Source: Clostridia bacterium (GTDB taxonomy: Bacteria; Bacillota; Clostridia; Oscillospirales; CAG-272). From it: 51,889 bases of DNA. Location: the NCBI GenBank assembly GCA_017935225.1, contig JAGBIA010000055.1, forward strand, positions 1-51,889, written 5' to 3'. Below, one piece after another: positions 15,919 to 24,292 of the stretch (positions are counted from its first letter, which is position 1; every line of letters begins with the position of its first letter). The notes beneath the pieces were generated by a model. It did not search any database and had not been told where the DNA came from. It saw only the letters and a list, made by a program, of their open reading frames with translations. The translations under genes and the position numbers were made by a program.

Positions 15919-17229
15919 TCATTCAAGCCCGAGAACTGCGGAAATAAAAGAATACCCGTCGCTCTCGACCGCTCTTACGGGTACTTCCAGTGCATCCGAG
16001 AGCTCGTCGGGTGTCATATCGTCAAGGAATACCTCGCCGTCAGCTCGCAGAGCGTATGCAGAGAAGAGAAGTGCCTCGCCAAGCTTCTTATCCTTGAGCT
16101 GAGCGCACAGATCCTTGCCCGTTAAGAGTCCAGAGACCGTGATAGATTCGCCGAAAAAGTCATTTCTGATCTTATATACGTTGATCTTAAGTCCGTCAAA
16201 CGCAGCCTCAAGCTTGTGTGAGAGCTCGAGAATATGCTCGTAAGCGGCATATCCCGTTGCGACCGAGACCTCGCGCGGTCCGCAAAAATCAGCGTAGGGC
16301 GAGAGATCCTCAAGCTCGAAGTCGACCGAGCTCTGCATATCGCGGATAAGTCCTACGCCGTTCTCAATCTGCGAGTAGTCCTCATAGAAGTCCTCGTCGG
16401 GAATAGGGAGACCTGCCGAGAGATAGAATTCATCGGACGGATAGACAAGTCGCGTGCCGTATTCCTTCTTGCACCAATCGCCGTATGCGTTTATCTGCTT
16501 GATAACTGCGGCGCACTCCTCGGCACTGAAACGCTCAAGATGGCAGAGTCCGTCGCGAAAACGCGTAAGTCCCGCGGGCACTACCGCAATACTTGTCAGA
16601 GCAGGGTAGAGCGCGATAAGATCGTGAAGCGAGCGATCAAGCTCGGCGCCGTCGTTGTAGCCCTTGCAGAGCACTATCTGACAGCAGAGCGAGATATTCG
16701 CATCTGCAAGCATCTTTAAGTAGGAAAGCACCTCGCCAGCTCGCTTGTTGCTCATCATTTTCTTGCGAAGCTCGGGGTTTGTGGTGTGTACCGAGACGTT
16801 GACGGGTGAGATGTGCATATCGATTATGCGCTGAATATCCCTCTCGTGCATATTTGTCAGCGTGACGTAATTTCCGTGCAGGAAAGATAGGCGAGAGTCG
16901 TCGTCCTTGAAATAGAGCGTGTCGCGCATGCCCTTAGGGAGCTGATCGATAAAGCAGAAGATGCACTTGTTCTCACAGGAATGCTTCTTGTCCATAAGGG
17001 GAGTCTCGAAGTCGAGTCCGATATCGTCGTATTCTTTTTTTGTGATAGCAAAGCTAAGCTCGTCGTCACCGCGGCGCACAGAGAGAGTGATCTCCTTGTT
17101 CGCCAGATGAAAGCGGTAATCAAGCACGTCGTTGATCTCTTTTCCGTTGATGGAAATGAGTAGGTCGCCTGCACGTATACCCGCTCTCTCGGCGCGGCTC
17201 CTCGGCAGAACGTCTGTAATTGCTACCAT
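15919..17229 (-). CDS. DUF512 radical-SAM protein with N-terminal PDZ domain
   Basis: 436 aa. A PDZ domain (about 1-60, with RAERAGIRAGDLLISING) is followed by the radical-SAM cluster motif CENKCIFC (Cys85, Cys89, Cys92; CX3CX2C), then a TIM-barrel half and a C-terminal DUF512 domain. The family is widespread in Firmicutes next to der, but its reaction is unknown. First gene of the operon DUF512-der-HAD-obg-ppa-phosphatase, with a consensus promoter just upstream. Confidence 0.92.
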   Translation of the reverse strand: MVAITDVLPRSRAERAGIRAGDLLISINGKEINDVLDYRFHLANKEITLSVRRGDDELSFAITKKEYDDIGLDFETPLMDKKHSCENKCIFCFIDQLPKGMRDTLYFKDDDSRLSFLHGNYVTLTNMHERDIQRIIDMHISPVNVSVHTTNPELRKKMMSNKRAGEVLSYLKMLADANISLCCQIVLCKGYNDGAELDRSLHDLIALYPALTSIAVVPAGLTRFRDGLCHLERFSAEECAAVIKQINAYGDWCKKEYGTRLVYPSDEFYLSAGLPIPDEDFYEDYSQIENGVGLIRDMQSSVDFELEDLSPYADFCGPREVSVATGYAAYEHILELSHKLEAAFDGLKINVYKIRNDFFGESITVSGLLTGKDLCAQLKDKKLGEALLFSAYALRADGEVFLDDMTPDELSDALEVPVRAVESDGYSFISAVLGLE

Positions 17230-17267
17230 ATCTGACCTCCTATCTTCTTGACAAAGTTTTTCATTAT

Positions 17268-17296
17268 ATTATATCACACTTTTTCTCTCTTGTCAA
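17268..17296 (-). promoter_or_regulatory. Promoter of the DUF512-der-obg operon
   Basis: On the minus strand: TTGACA at 17296-17291, 17-bp spacer, TATAAT at 17273-17268. The DUF512 start at 17229 is about 39 bp downstream, with AGGAGG before the ATG. Confidence 0.85.
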
Positions 17297-17354
17297 AGGA
17301 TTTTCTCATTTTTATGTCAAAAGCTTGCTTTTTTAAGCAAAATAGACGCATTTT

Positions 17355-17383
17355 GCATATTTTTTTGTGCCCGCGCATAGATT
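17355..17383 (+). promoter_or_regulatory. Sigma-E-like sporulation promoter before the SipL-like gene
   Basis: GCATATT at 17355-17361 and CATAGATT at 17376-17383, separated by 14 bp, fit the mother-cell sigma-E pattern (-35 like ATATT, -10 like CATACAAT). The ATG at 17422 is about 38 bp downstream. No sigma-A promoter is obvious for this gene. Confidence 0.55.
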
Positions 17384-17421
17384 TATTCTGAAGAACTAAC
17401 CATCTTTGAAGGGAGAACACA

Positions 17422-18924
17422 ATGAATTTTGATCAAGAATCTATGGGAGTCAGAATAAGTATGCCCATAATGCGCCGCGACCTCAATAGCGATATAAGTG
17501 AGGATTACACTCTGCCCGACTATTACCCCGAAATAAGAAAACTGCTTTTTGCACGTCCATCACCGCTCCTTCCGGCGAAATTTATCAGCGGCGGCAGGGT
17601 GGATCTGAGCGGTGTAGTAGATTACACGCTCGTCTATATCAGCGCGGAGGGAAAGCTCTGCTCGGCACCTCTTTCGGCGGAATATTCACTCGCTCTGCCG
17701 ATCGAGAATATGGGGGATTTCGAGCTTGGCGAGGGGATTGACGTTATCGCACACACCTTCTGCGAGAGCACGAGCGTGAGAGTCAGCGCGCCCAGACGCC
17801 TGCAGCTCCGCAGTCATCTGCGCACCTCGGTCGGCGTGTGGGGAAAGAAGCTCTGCGTAGAGAAGCTCTCGGGACTCTCGGAAGGAGCAAGCATCGAGCG
17901 GCTTTTGGAGAAGGGAAGATGCTGTGATCTGCTTTGCGAGAGCTCGGACGTGATCTCGCTTGAGGACTCCTTTGAGCTCTCAGCCGACGAGCGAGTCGCG
18001 CTTGCCGACGGTATCGTCGCGATCAAGGATCATCGCCTTAGCGGTGATGCGCTCTCGGTCAGCGGTGAGATAATCGTGCGCTGTTTTGTCGCAGGCGACA
18101 AAGAAGAGAGTGTGCGGAGCCTTGTGCGAAGATTGCCGTTTGACTCTGAGATCGAGCTTGACGGCATAGAGCTGCCCGAGGGCGCGAGCGCGAGAGTGTG
18201 CGGATATCTGACCGACCTTTCGATAAACGTGGAGGAATGTGTTGCGAGGATCTCTGCCGACGCGATACTTGAGGTATGCGTGTGTGCCGAGAGCGAATTT
18301 GAGTATACTAAGGATGCCTATTCGGTAACGCAGGACTCTGAGTGCGAATACAGCGAACTGTCGGTCCCTCTCTCAGCCGCGAACTTCAATTCCTCGCTCA
18401 GCATCTGCGAGCGTATGAGTCTTGAGGAGCTTGGATATCCCGAGGGCGCGCGCCCGATCGAAGCATATGCGACGGCTCTGCCCGAGTCGCTCACGCTTGA
18501 AGACGGAAAATACGTTCTGCGCGGTGTCTGCCGCTACAGCGTGATCTCTGTTCGCGACGGAGAGTATCAGGCGAGCGAGTTCTCGGTTCCTTTCCGCTAC
18601 GAGCAGGAGGTGCGTGAGGCTGTCGGCGTGTCGAGCTTTGACGCACTTGCGACCGTCAAGGATGCGAGAGTTAAGAGCGAGGGGGACGCGCTCTGCTTTG
18701 AGTGTGAGCTTTTGCTCGGTGTTACGGTGTTCGGCGAGCAGAGCATTTCAATGCTTGATAAGATCGATCTTTTCGACAAGGAAGAGCAGAGATGTGGCGA
18801 GCTGATCGCGTGCTATCCGTCGGACGACGACACACTCTGGAGCGTGGCAAAACGCTATTCGGTGCTCCGCGACGGTATCTACGGGAACCCCGAAACAGAT
18901 GATTTTGTTATTATTGAAACTTAA
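17422..18924 (+). CDS. sipL: SipL-like spore morphogenesis protein (SPOCS/DUF3794 domains plus C-terminal LysM-like)
   Basis: 500 aa, close to C. difficile SipL (about 520 aa). The N-terminus has ISEDYTLPDYYPEIRKLL, typical of DUF3794/SPOCS proteins. The strand-rich body appears to hold two to three SPOCS-like repeats (about 40-130, 195-290, 315-440). The last 50 residues, with DTLWSVAKRYSV, look like a LysM-type module. In C. difficile, SipL binds SpoIVA through this region and anchors the coat. The sigma-E-like promoter supports a sporulation role. The gene is monocistronic, closed by a strong terminator. Orthology is inferred from architecture. Confidence 0.8.
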   Translation: MNFDQESMGVRISMPIMRRDLNSDISEDYTLPDYYPEIRKLLFARPSPLLPAKFISGGRVDLSGVVDYTLVYISAEGKLCSAPLSAEYSLALPIENMGDFELGEGIDVIAHTFCESTSVRVSAPRRLQLRSHLRTSVGVWGKKLCVEKLSGLSEGASIERLLEKGRCCDLLCESSDVISLEDSFELSADERVALADGIVAIKDHRLSGDALSVSGEIIVRCFVAGDKEESVRSLVRRLPFDSEIELDGIELPEGASARVCGYLTDLSINVEECVARISADAILEVCVCAESEFEYTKDAYSVTQDSECEYSELSVPLSAANFNSSLSICERMSLEELGYPEGARPIEAYATALPESLTLEDGKYVLRGVCRYSVISVRDGEYQASEFSVPFRYEQEVREAVGVSSFDALATVKDARVKSEGDALCFECELLLGVTVFGEQSISMLDKIDLFDKEEQRCGELIACYPSDDDTLWSVAKRYSVLRDGIYGNPETDDFVIIET

Positions 18925-18962
18925 AAAAGATCCTGATGCCCGAAGGCATCAGGATCTTTTTT
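18923..18962. terminator. Strong bidirectional terminator
   Basis: An 18-bp perfect inverted repeat with CGAA loop (arms AAAAAAGATCCTGATGCC at 18923-18940 and its complement at 18945-18962). It overlaps the sipL stop region and ends just before the DUF4838 stop at 18965, so it serves both converging genes. Confidence 0.93.
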
Positions 18963-18964
18963 AT

Positions 18965-21085
18965 TCAGGTTCCCCAGGTATTCGGGCCCCAGGAATCAGG
19001 TGTGTTCTTGAAGTTGTAGGATTTCTTCTTTCCAATCTCGAGTCTACGAGCCTCGCCCGCGAAGTTGATACCGTACTTGAAGAACTTATCGAAGAGCTGC
19101 TCGTTGTATTCCTCGTATTCATCCTCAAGCGGACGAAGAATGTTGTTGACCATTGTGATCGAGACGGCAGCCGCACCATCGGGATCAACTCCCATATGCT
19201 CTGTGAGAAGAGCGGGAATGAGCTTTGAGAGATTTTTTCTGATCTCTGAGAGCTTTGCGTGTCTGTAGTAGCTTTCCATAAATTCTATCTGGATATAAGC
19301 CTTGTCGAGTCTTGCAAGCTGATCGGGATCAGAGGTCATCGCGCGTGCTTCCTCAAAGAGCTGCTTGCCTTTTGCGAGTATTGCGTTGGGCTCAAGCCTC
19401 GTGTACCACTCAAAGTAGGGAGTCCAATCGATATCCTTATATTTTCTAAGCTTGTCTTCGCTGAATCCGCTCGGGATGCCGCTCTCTCTTTGCGTTACGA
19501 CCGTGTTGGGATATATCTTCGAGGGGCTGTCGTATATGCCTACGTGCGTGTCCTCGGTGACCTTCTGCATATAATCGATATACTCTCTGATCTTCGCGCC
19601 GCCTTCACCGTAGTAATCGTACAGAAACTCGTCCATATACGCGTAGTATTCCTCGCGCGACATATAGGGATCCCAGAGCAGACGGGAGATGAGATAGCCG
19701 CGAAGCTCGGAGAACTCGCCGCTCGTGGTCTGCCAGTTGCCCTGCTCGTAAACCTTCTTTACGTTGCTGTCGGCAAAGAGTCGCATATTGTCATAGATAG
19801 CATCGAAGTTTGGGAAGCTTACAGAGTAGTAGTAGAAGTCGGTGGTGTAATCCCATACAGAGATATAGTTGCAGATCGCAGACCACTCGGAGAGCAGCTT
19901 TTCAAAATCCGCACCGTGCGCACTGCACTCGGTGAGCGAGTGACGGAAGCAAGCCTCGATGGTGCAGAACTGAACCATTACGTTCTCCGCAGGTACTACC
20001 GTTTTAGGCGCATCCTTGGTAAACTTATATGCAAATGTGTGAACCATAACGTCGGGGTATTCGTCCTTGATCTCGTTTGCGATCTTGTTGACAAAATTGA
20101 GATAGTGATCCGACCAACCGCCAAGCTGCTCGCGAAGAGCGGTGCAGTTGTCGCAGTAGCACGCATCTTTGACAGAGCCGTCGTTCTGCGAGACAGAGAC
20201 GTATTTCGCACCTGGGTTAGCATCGAGAAGTCTGCGCACGTTCTTGAGGACAGTGTTGTAGGTCTCCTCACTCGTAAGGCAGGGCTCTTTGTTCTTGTTG
20301 GGGTCTGTAAGCTCTGCAAGACTGTAGAGCGTGTGACAGTTGCTTCCTGCAAAGTACGCGCTGCCGCCAAGATCCTCAGCTATCTTACCTCTTCCGTGGC
20401 TACAGTTGAGCTTGAGCTTAGCGGAGAGCGAATGATCGTAGAAATCCGCCCAACCCGAGTTTCTTACATCGAACACGGGTATCTGCTTGTCCTCCTCGAT
20501 CTCGATAAAAGGAAGTGCATCGTATTCGGGGATCTTCTCGAACTTTGCCGTATAGAAGCGGCATCCGAGATATTCCTCGAGATACGTGTAAACACCGTAG
20601 AGCGTACCGCGTACCTCTCCACCTGCTATAAAGAGCTTTTTATCACGGGTCTTGATGATAAATCCGTCGGTTCCGAGCTCCGCACGGTCAAATTCACCCT
20701 CATCCTCACGGTTGGTCTTGCCGATAACAAGCTCTTTATCTATCGGAGCGGCATCGTCGGTCACCACCTTGAGCGTCGCACCCGAGAGCTTCTTTATATA
20801 AGCCTGAAGCTGATAAGCCGCAGCCTTCTCGGAGCTTGAGGAATTCGCACCGCGAACTATAACGTAGTCCGACCAGCCGCCGAGCGTGATGTTGCCCTTG
20901 TCGTCGAAATCCGCAGGCTTTGTTTCCTTCGGTTCCTCGGTGGGTTTCTCGGTCGGCTCTTCGGTAGGATTATCCGAGGGAGCGTCGGTAGGCGCGTCGG
21001 TAGAGGCGGGAAGGTTTCCGCTGCACGCGGCAAGCGTGGGAAAGAGCAGTGCAGTGAGTAGAAGCCAGGTCAAGCTTTTTTTCAT
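18965..21085 (-). CDS. DUF4838 lipoprotein, glycoside-hydrolase-like
   Basis: 706 aa. A signal peptide with lipobox LAAC (Cys21) is followed by a Thr/Pro/Glu-rich linker (about 28-55, repeating TDAP/TEEP/TEKP units). A small alpha/beta domain (about 75-180, like the GH20/GH67 N-terminal domain) precedes the DUF4838 TIM-barrel region with the hallmark DACYCDNCTAL (about 307-317). Such proteins are extracellular, probably act on host or plant glycans, and are common in gut Firmicutes; the substrate is unknown. It starts 22 nt after the alpha/beta hydrolase gene and is probably co-transcribed with it. Confidence 0.88.
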   Translation of the reverse strand: MKKSLTWLLLTALLFPTLAACSGNLPASTDAPTDAPSDNPTEEPTEKPTEEPKETKPADFDDKGNITLGGWSDYVIVRGANSSSSEKAAAYQLQAYIKKLSGATLKVVTDDAAPIDKELVIGKTNREDEGEFDRAELGTDGFIIKTRDKKLFIAGGEVRGTLYGVYTYLEEYLGCRFYTAKFEKIPEYDALPFIEIEEDKQIPVFDVRNSGWADFYDHSLSAKLKLNCSHGRGKIAEDLGGSAYFAGSNCHTLYSLAELTDPNKNKEPCLTSEETYNTVLKNVRRLLDANPGAKYVSVSQNDGSVKDACYCDNCTALREQLGGWSDHYLNFVNKIANEIKDEYPDVMVHTFAYKFTKDAPKTVVPAENVMVQFCTIEACFRHSLTECSAHGADFEKLLSEWSAICNYISVWDYTTDFYYYSVSFPNFDAIYDNMRLFADSNVKKVYEQGNWQTTSGEFSELRGYLISRLLWDPYMSREEYYAYMDEFLYDYYGEGGAKIREYIDYMQKVTEDTHVGIYDSPSKIYPNTVVTQRESGIPSGFSEDKLRKYKDIDWTPYFEWYTRLEPNAILAKGKQLFEEARAMTSDPDQLARLDKAYIQIEFMESYYRHAKLSEIRKNLSKLIPALLTEHMGVDPDGAAAVSITMVNNILRPLEDEYEEYNEQLFDKFFKYGINFAGEARRLEIGKKKSYNFKNTPDSWGPNTWGT

Positions 21086-21107
21086 AGTAGTTTCCTCCGT
21101 GAAGTGA

Positions 21108-22061
21108 TTATTTCATATGTTGTTCTAAAAATCCAAGCAGTTCGTCGGTGTAGCGCTTTTCGTCGTAGTAGATAGACTCCGCGTGCTTTGCGCCATCGAT
21201 CAGCACGAGGCGCGCGCGGTCGGGAGATCTTCTTACCACTTCTTCTGAATGATACGGCGGTACGTAGTCGTCAGCCGTTCCGTGAAAGAGCAGAGCAGGC
21301 AGATGTGACTCTGCGAGCTTGTCTGCTGACGACGGAGCGTTCAGAGAGTAGGATGCAAGCCATCTGCACCAGAAGTTTGCGAAGGTTACGAAGGGGACGG
21401 GCGGGATCTTGTTGTAGTTTTTCATAACGTGAGAGACGATGTCGATCGGTGCAGAGAAAGGGCAGTCAGCAACCACACAGCGCACAGCCGTGTCTGCTTT
21501 GTCGATCAGCGCGCTTGCCATCAGCACGGTCGCGCCGCCCATCGAAAGACCCATAAGAGCTATGGGCATATCCTTGCCGTAAAGCTCAGCCGCCTTTTCG
21601 CGCCAAATAGTTACATCCTCGCTCTCGCGAGTGCCGAAGCAGATGTATTTTCCCTCACTTCTCGAGTGTGAACGTTGGTCTGCTACGATGAGGTGATAGC
21701 CTGCGTCGTGCAGGATCTTCATATGCATACAAAAATCGCGCCTTGCGTTAGATTTGTAGCCGTGGAAGAGCAGTATTATGCCGCGAGCCTCTTTTGCTTC
21801 AAGGACGGTTGCAATAAGTCGCAGACCGTCGCGCGAGGTCACGCAAATATCGCGCGTGCGATGCTCTTCGAACCAATCGAAATCCGAGTGCAGACGCTCC
21901 TCGGTAGCCATTTCGAGTCTGTATTCGGAGAATTGCTCTTCGAAGCCTTCACCACGTTTGTCCTTTCTCGGCGCAATCTTCAAAAATACCACATATCCGC
22001 TCAAAAAGAGCAGGATCGCGAGCACAAAAAGGACGGAAAGCGAAATATATAACCAAAGCAT
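21108..22061 (-). CDS. Alpha/beta hydrolase with N-terminal membrane anchor
   Basis: 317 aa. The N-terminal 27 residues are a transmembrane helix without a lipobox. The hydrolase fold has HGYKSNARRDF near 97, the nucleophile elbow GLSMGG (about 169-174), and late Asp and His in GTADDYVP and DGAKHAES. This arrangement matches the YqkD/BAAT-like serine hydrolases. It lies upstream of the DUF4838 lipoprotein in one transcript; an esterase acting at the cell surface on glycan substituents is a plausible but unproven role. Confidence 0.88.
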   Translation of the reverse strand: MLWLYISLSVLFVLAILLFLSGYVVFLKIAPRKDKRGEGFEEQFSEYRLEMATEERLHSDFDWFEEHRTRDICVTSRDGLRLIATVLEAKEARGIILLFHGYKSNARRDFCMHMKILHDAGYHLIVADQRSHSRSEGKYICFGTRESEDVTIWREKAAELYGKDMPIALMGLSMGGATVLMASALIDKADTAVRCVVADCPFSAPIDIVSHVMKNYNKIPPVPFVTFANFWCRWLASYSLNAPSSADKLAESHLPALLFHGTADDYVPPYHSEEVVRRSPDRARLVLIDGAKHAESIYYDEKRYTDELLGFLEQHMK

Positions 22062-22093
22062 TTTGTTTACTCCTGTTTTGAGATACTACTTTA

Positions 22094-22122
22094 ATTATAT
22101 CATAGTTCAAGGTAAATTGCAA
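22094..22122 (-). promoter_or_regulatory. Promoter of the alpha/beta hydrolase - DUF4838 operon
   Basis: Minus strand: TTGCAA at 22122-22117, 17-bp spacer, TATAAT at 22099-22094, about 33 bp before the ATG at 22061, which has AGGAG upstream. Confidence 0.75.
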
Positions 22123-22180
22123 GAGGTTTGTGTTTTGGCAAAATGTATAAAATACAAGGCATATTTTGAACACATTAACG

Positions 22181-22214
22181 AATATCCCCCAAGCCCGAGG
22201 GCTTGGGGGATATT
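22181..22214 (-). terminator. Terminator hairpin of the phage head cassette
   Basis: A perfect 16-bp inverted repeat (arms of AATATCCCCCAAGCCC) begins 3 bases past the stop of the last cassette gene (22217). The U-tract is short. It insulates the cassette from the hydrolase promoter downstream. Confidence 0.8.
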
Positions 22215-22216
22215 GC

Positions 22217-22663
22217 TCAGTCGAAGAAATATCTTTCGCTGATAGATTCGCAGATCGCAGAGCCGCCGGAGCTCTCTCCCTCACCCGAGTCTGAGGATGA
22301 AGCCATACCCACGCTTGAGGCTATCGAGGAGATTGCATCGCAGTACTTGTCGTAGAGCGAGTCGGAAAGCCCGTCGTCCTCTCCAAGCACGAGCATCGCT
22401 GCAAGATAGAGAGATGCCGCAGGGGAGAGTCGATCGCACAGCGGGAAGGCTGCATCAAGCGAGAGGCAAACGTGGCTGAAGCTCGGCCCCGCATCAAGCG
22501 AGTCGATAATTCTCAGCTTCTTGTCTATCTCGCTTGCAAGCGAGCAGAAGGAAGCGAGAATATAAGGTGCACGCTCCTCGTAGTCCTCGCAGAGCATCGG
22601 ATCGTTAAGCTCGCCGATAAGTCCGAGCGCGCTCTGGTAGATCTGTTTGTTTGTGCTGCTCAT
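22217..22663 (-). CDS. Phage head-tail connector-like small protein (hypothetical)
   Basis: 148 aa, not recognised with certainty. Helical, with two Cys-containing helical hairpins and a Ser/Gly-rich tail (about 118-140). Its place directly after the coat gene and its size fit adaptor proteins of the gp4/gp6 connector class in podo- and siphoviruses. It is the last gene of the cassette, 18 nt after the coat stop. Confidence 0.55.
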   Translation of the reverse strand: MSSTNKQIYQSALGLIGELNDPMLCEDYEERAPYILASFCSLASEIDKKLRIIDSLDAGPSFSHVCLSLDAAFPLCDRLSPAASLYLAAMLVLGEDDGLSDSLYDKYCDAISSIASSVGMASSSDSGEGESSGGSAICESISERYFFD

Positions 22664-22680
22664 AGTCTACCTCAGAGGGA

Positions 22681-23511
22681 TCAGAACGGGATACAAATGT
22701 CGAGAGTTACCATCTCCTCAGGGTAAACGACCTTTGCGCCGTAGAGATGGAGACCCTTGATGGCGTCAGCAAAGCGCTTCTCGGGGCGGTAAGCCTCGAT
22801 CTCGGAGAGCTGCTCAGCAAACGCGATAGCACGGGTGGTTCTCATAAGGCACTTGTATTTTACGTCGCCCATATCGGTGGTGTCCTCAACGATGTTATTG
22901 GAAACGAAGATCTTGCAGCCTGCAATAGAGCCGAGATAGCCGTTGTTGAGCACCTCGTTGTCACCGTGAGCGAGCTTTTCCTTGAGGATAACAGACGCAA
23001 CGATGGGGCTGACCTCAAGAACGACGTCGGTAGAGTCGGAAACGTTGTTCTCGTAGAGGATCTGACGTGCTCTGAGGATGCTGTCAACGAGCGTGCCGTC
23101 GTAAAGATCGCTGTGGTAAACGGAATTTGCCGAACCCTCGTACAGAGAGTATACGTACTTATCCGCCTGATCAGCAACTGCTGCAGCCGCACTCTTCATA
23201 GCGGCTTCCATAAGCTTGGGGGTGCACTGAGTCTTTTCAACGTCGTCGATCTGGAAGTTGAAGAACTTAGCCTGATCGATAACAAGCTCGGTAACGGTGT
23301 CCTCAAGTGCCTGAGGGGAAGACATATCGGTGTCCTTGGTGTAGTCACTGACCGTGATAGCGCCAACACCGCAGATCTTTACCACAGAGCCCTGATTTTT
23401 GATGTCGCCCTCGTAGTCTCTGCTACAGTTTGCAACGCCGATGTATTTCTTGTCAAGTGCGGTAAGGAGATTTTCGCTCCATACGGTAGGAATGAAATTT
23501 GTAATTGCCAT
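22681..23511 (-). CDS. Phage major capsid (coat) protein, HK97-fold, P22-like
   Basis: 276 aa. N-terminal FIPTVWSENLLTALDKKYIG, an E-loop-like segment with KICGVGAITVSDYTKDTD, an ADQADKYVYSLY helix, and a late capsid P-domain stretch GSIAGCKIFVSNNI resemble coat proteins of P22-type and related Firmicutes phages. Coat genes normally follow portal and scaffold genes, as here. AAAGGA lies before the ATG at 23511. The frame is intact and conserved-looking residues are present, so it is probably functional. Confidence 0.8.
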   Translation of the reverse strand: MAITNFIPTVWSENLLTALDKKYIGVANCSRDYEGDIKNQGSVVKICGVGAITVSDYTKDTDMSSPQALEDTVTELVIDQAKFFNFQIDDVEKTQCTPKLMEAAMKSAAAAVADQADKYVYSLYEGSANSVYHSDLYDGTLVDSILRARQILYENNVSDSTDVVLEVSPIVASVILKEKLAHGDNEVLNNGYLGSIAGCKIFVSNNIVEDTTDMGDVKYKCLMRTTRAIAFAEQLSEIEAYRPEKRFADAIKGLHLYGAKVVYPEEMVTLDICIPF

Positions 23512-23543
23512 AATTTTTTTGTCCTTTCAGTTATAAGAATTTT

Positions 23544-23609
23544 TTAGTGTTTGAAGATGTCTCTGCAACGCAAAATGCAGGCGAGCAGAAACAGAATGAG
23601 AATGATCAT
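23544..23609 (-). CDS. 21-aa hydrophobic peptide, translationally coupled to the scaffold gene
   Basis: An ATG at 23609 overlaps the TGA of the preceding gene as ATGA, and the frame runs to a TAA at 23544. The product begins MIILILFLLACILR and ends with a charged RDIFKH tail: a single transmembrane segment with positive C-terminus. It lies between the scaffold-like and coat genes. Its size is far below typical holins, so the role is unknown; it could be chance, but the ATGA overlap and hydrophobicity argue for translation. Confidence 0.4.
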   Translation of the reverse strand: MIILILFLLACILRCRDIFKH

Positions 23610-24292
23610 TTCTGCATCCATTTTTTCATAGATTCCTTGATCTTAGGGTAGTTTGCGTGAACCTCCGCGCGAGACATCCTGCGAACCTCGTCGGGCGTGA
23701 AGTATTCAGAGGCAGTGTCAGTGCCAGCGGCACCGGGTGAGCGAGACGCGTTCTTAGCGTTGATAGCGGCGATACGCTTTGCCTCACTGATCTTTTTTCT
23801 TTCGTAGAGTGCGTAGGATGCTGCGAGAGGCGCACCCGCTCTTACACTCTCCCAGACTTCGTCGGGCAGCTCCTCTACGGGAACGTCGGGGAATAGCGCG
23901 ACGAAATCTCCGATCTCAGCAAGTATTCTTGCCTCGGTCTGCTTGAGAGCTTCAAGCTTTGCGATCTGCTCCTTGAGTGCGGCTATCTCAGAAAGGAGCG
24001 AGTCGATCGTCTCTGCCGCGGCGCTCTCAAGCTCGCCGCTTATCTCTTCTTCGACGATGGGCTCTTCGTCGGGTAAGGGATCAGTGTTTTCTTTTGCATC
24101 GGAAGAGTCGGAGTTTTCTTCTTCGTCCTCTTCGACACTCTTTTTTTTTACGGGCTCGCTGTCCTCAAGTATCACGTCTGTGATGCGCTCCAGCTTGTCC
24201 GTCGCCTCTTCCGCCACATTCTCGATCGCATCCTCGATATTCTCAACGATCTCGTCTGCGGCGTTCAGCGCATTTTTGATGAGCTTTAACAT
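23606..24292 (-). CDS. Scaffold-like phage head protein
   Basis: 228 aa. Very acidic in the middle (about 50-95, runs of Glu/Asp/Ser), a predicted coiled coil at about 96-122 (SLLSEIAALKEQIAKLEALK), and a basic C-terminal tail ending in KESMKKWMQK. Acidic coiled-coil proteins with a basic C-terminal helix encoded between portal and coat are typical scaffolding proteins. The gene starts where the portal stops (1-nt overlap). Confidence 0.7.
   Translation of the reverse strand: MLKLIKNALNAADEIVENIEDAIENVAEEATDKLERITDVILEDSEPVKKKSVEEDEEENSDSSDAKENTDPLPDEEPIVEEEISGELESAAAETIDSLLSEIAALKEQIAKLEALKQTEARILAEIGDFVALFPDVPVEELPDEVWESVRAGAPLAASYALYERKKISEAKRIAAINAKNASRSPGAAGTDTASEYFTPDEVRRMSRAEVHANYPKIKESMKKWMQK

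Noticed and set aside
17248-17276. Plus-strand TTGACA at 17248-17253 as a sigma-A promoter for the SipL-like gene
   Set aside because: No TATAAT-like box at a proper distance follows on the plus strand; the same AT-rich stretch forms a perfect promoter on the minus strand for the der operon.
19259-20839. Long antisense open frame (526 codons) opposite the DUF4838 gene
   Set aside because: It is a shadow created by the biased codon use of the real gene; the product has no recognisable motif and no Shine-Dalgarno sequence.
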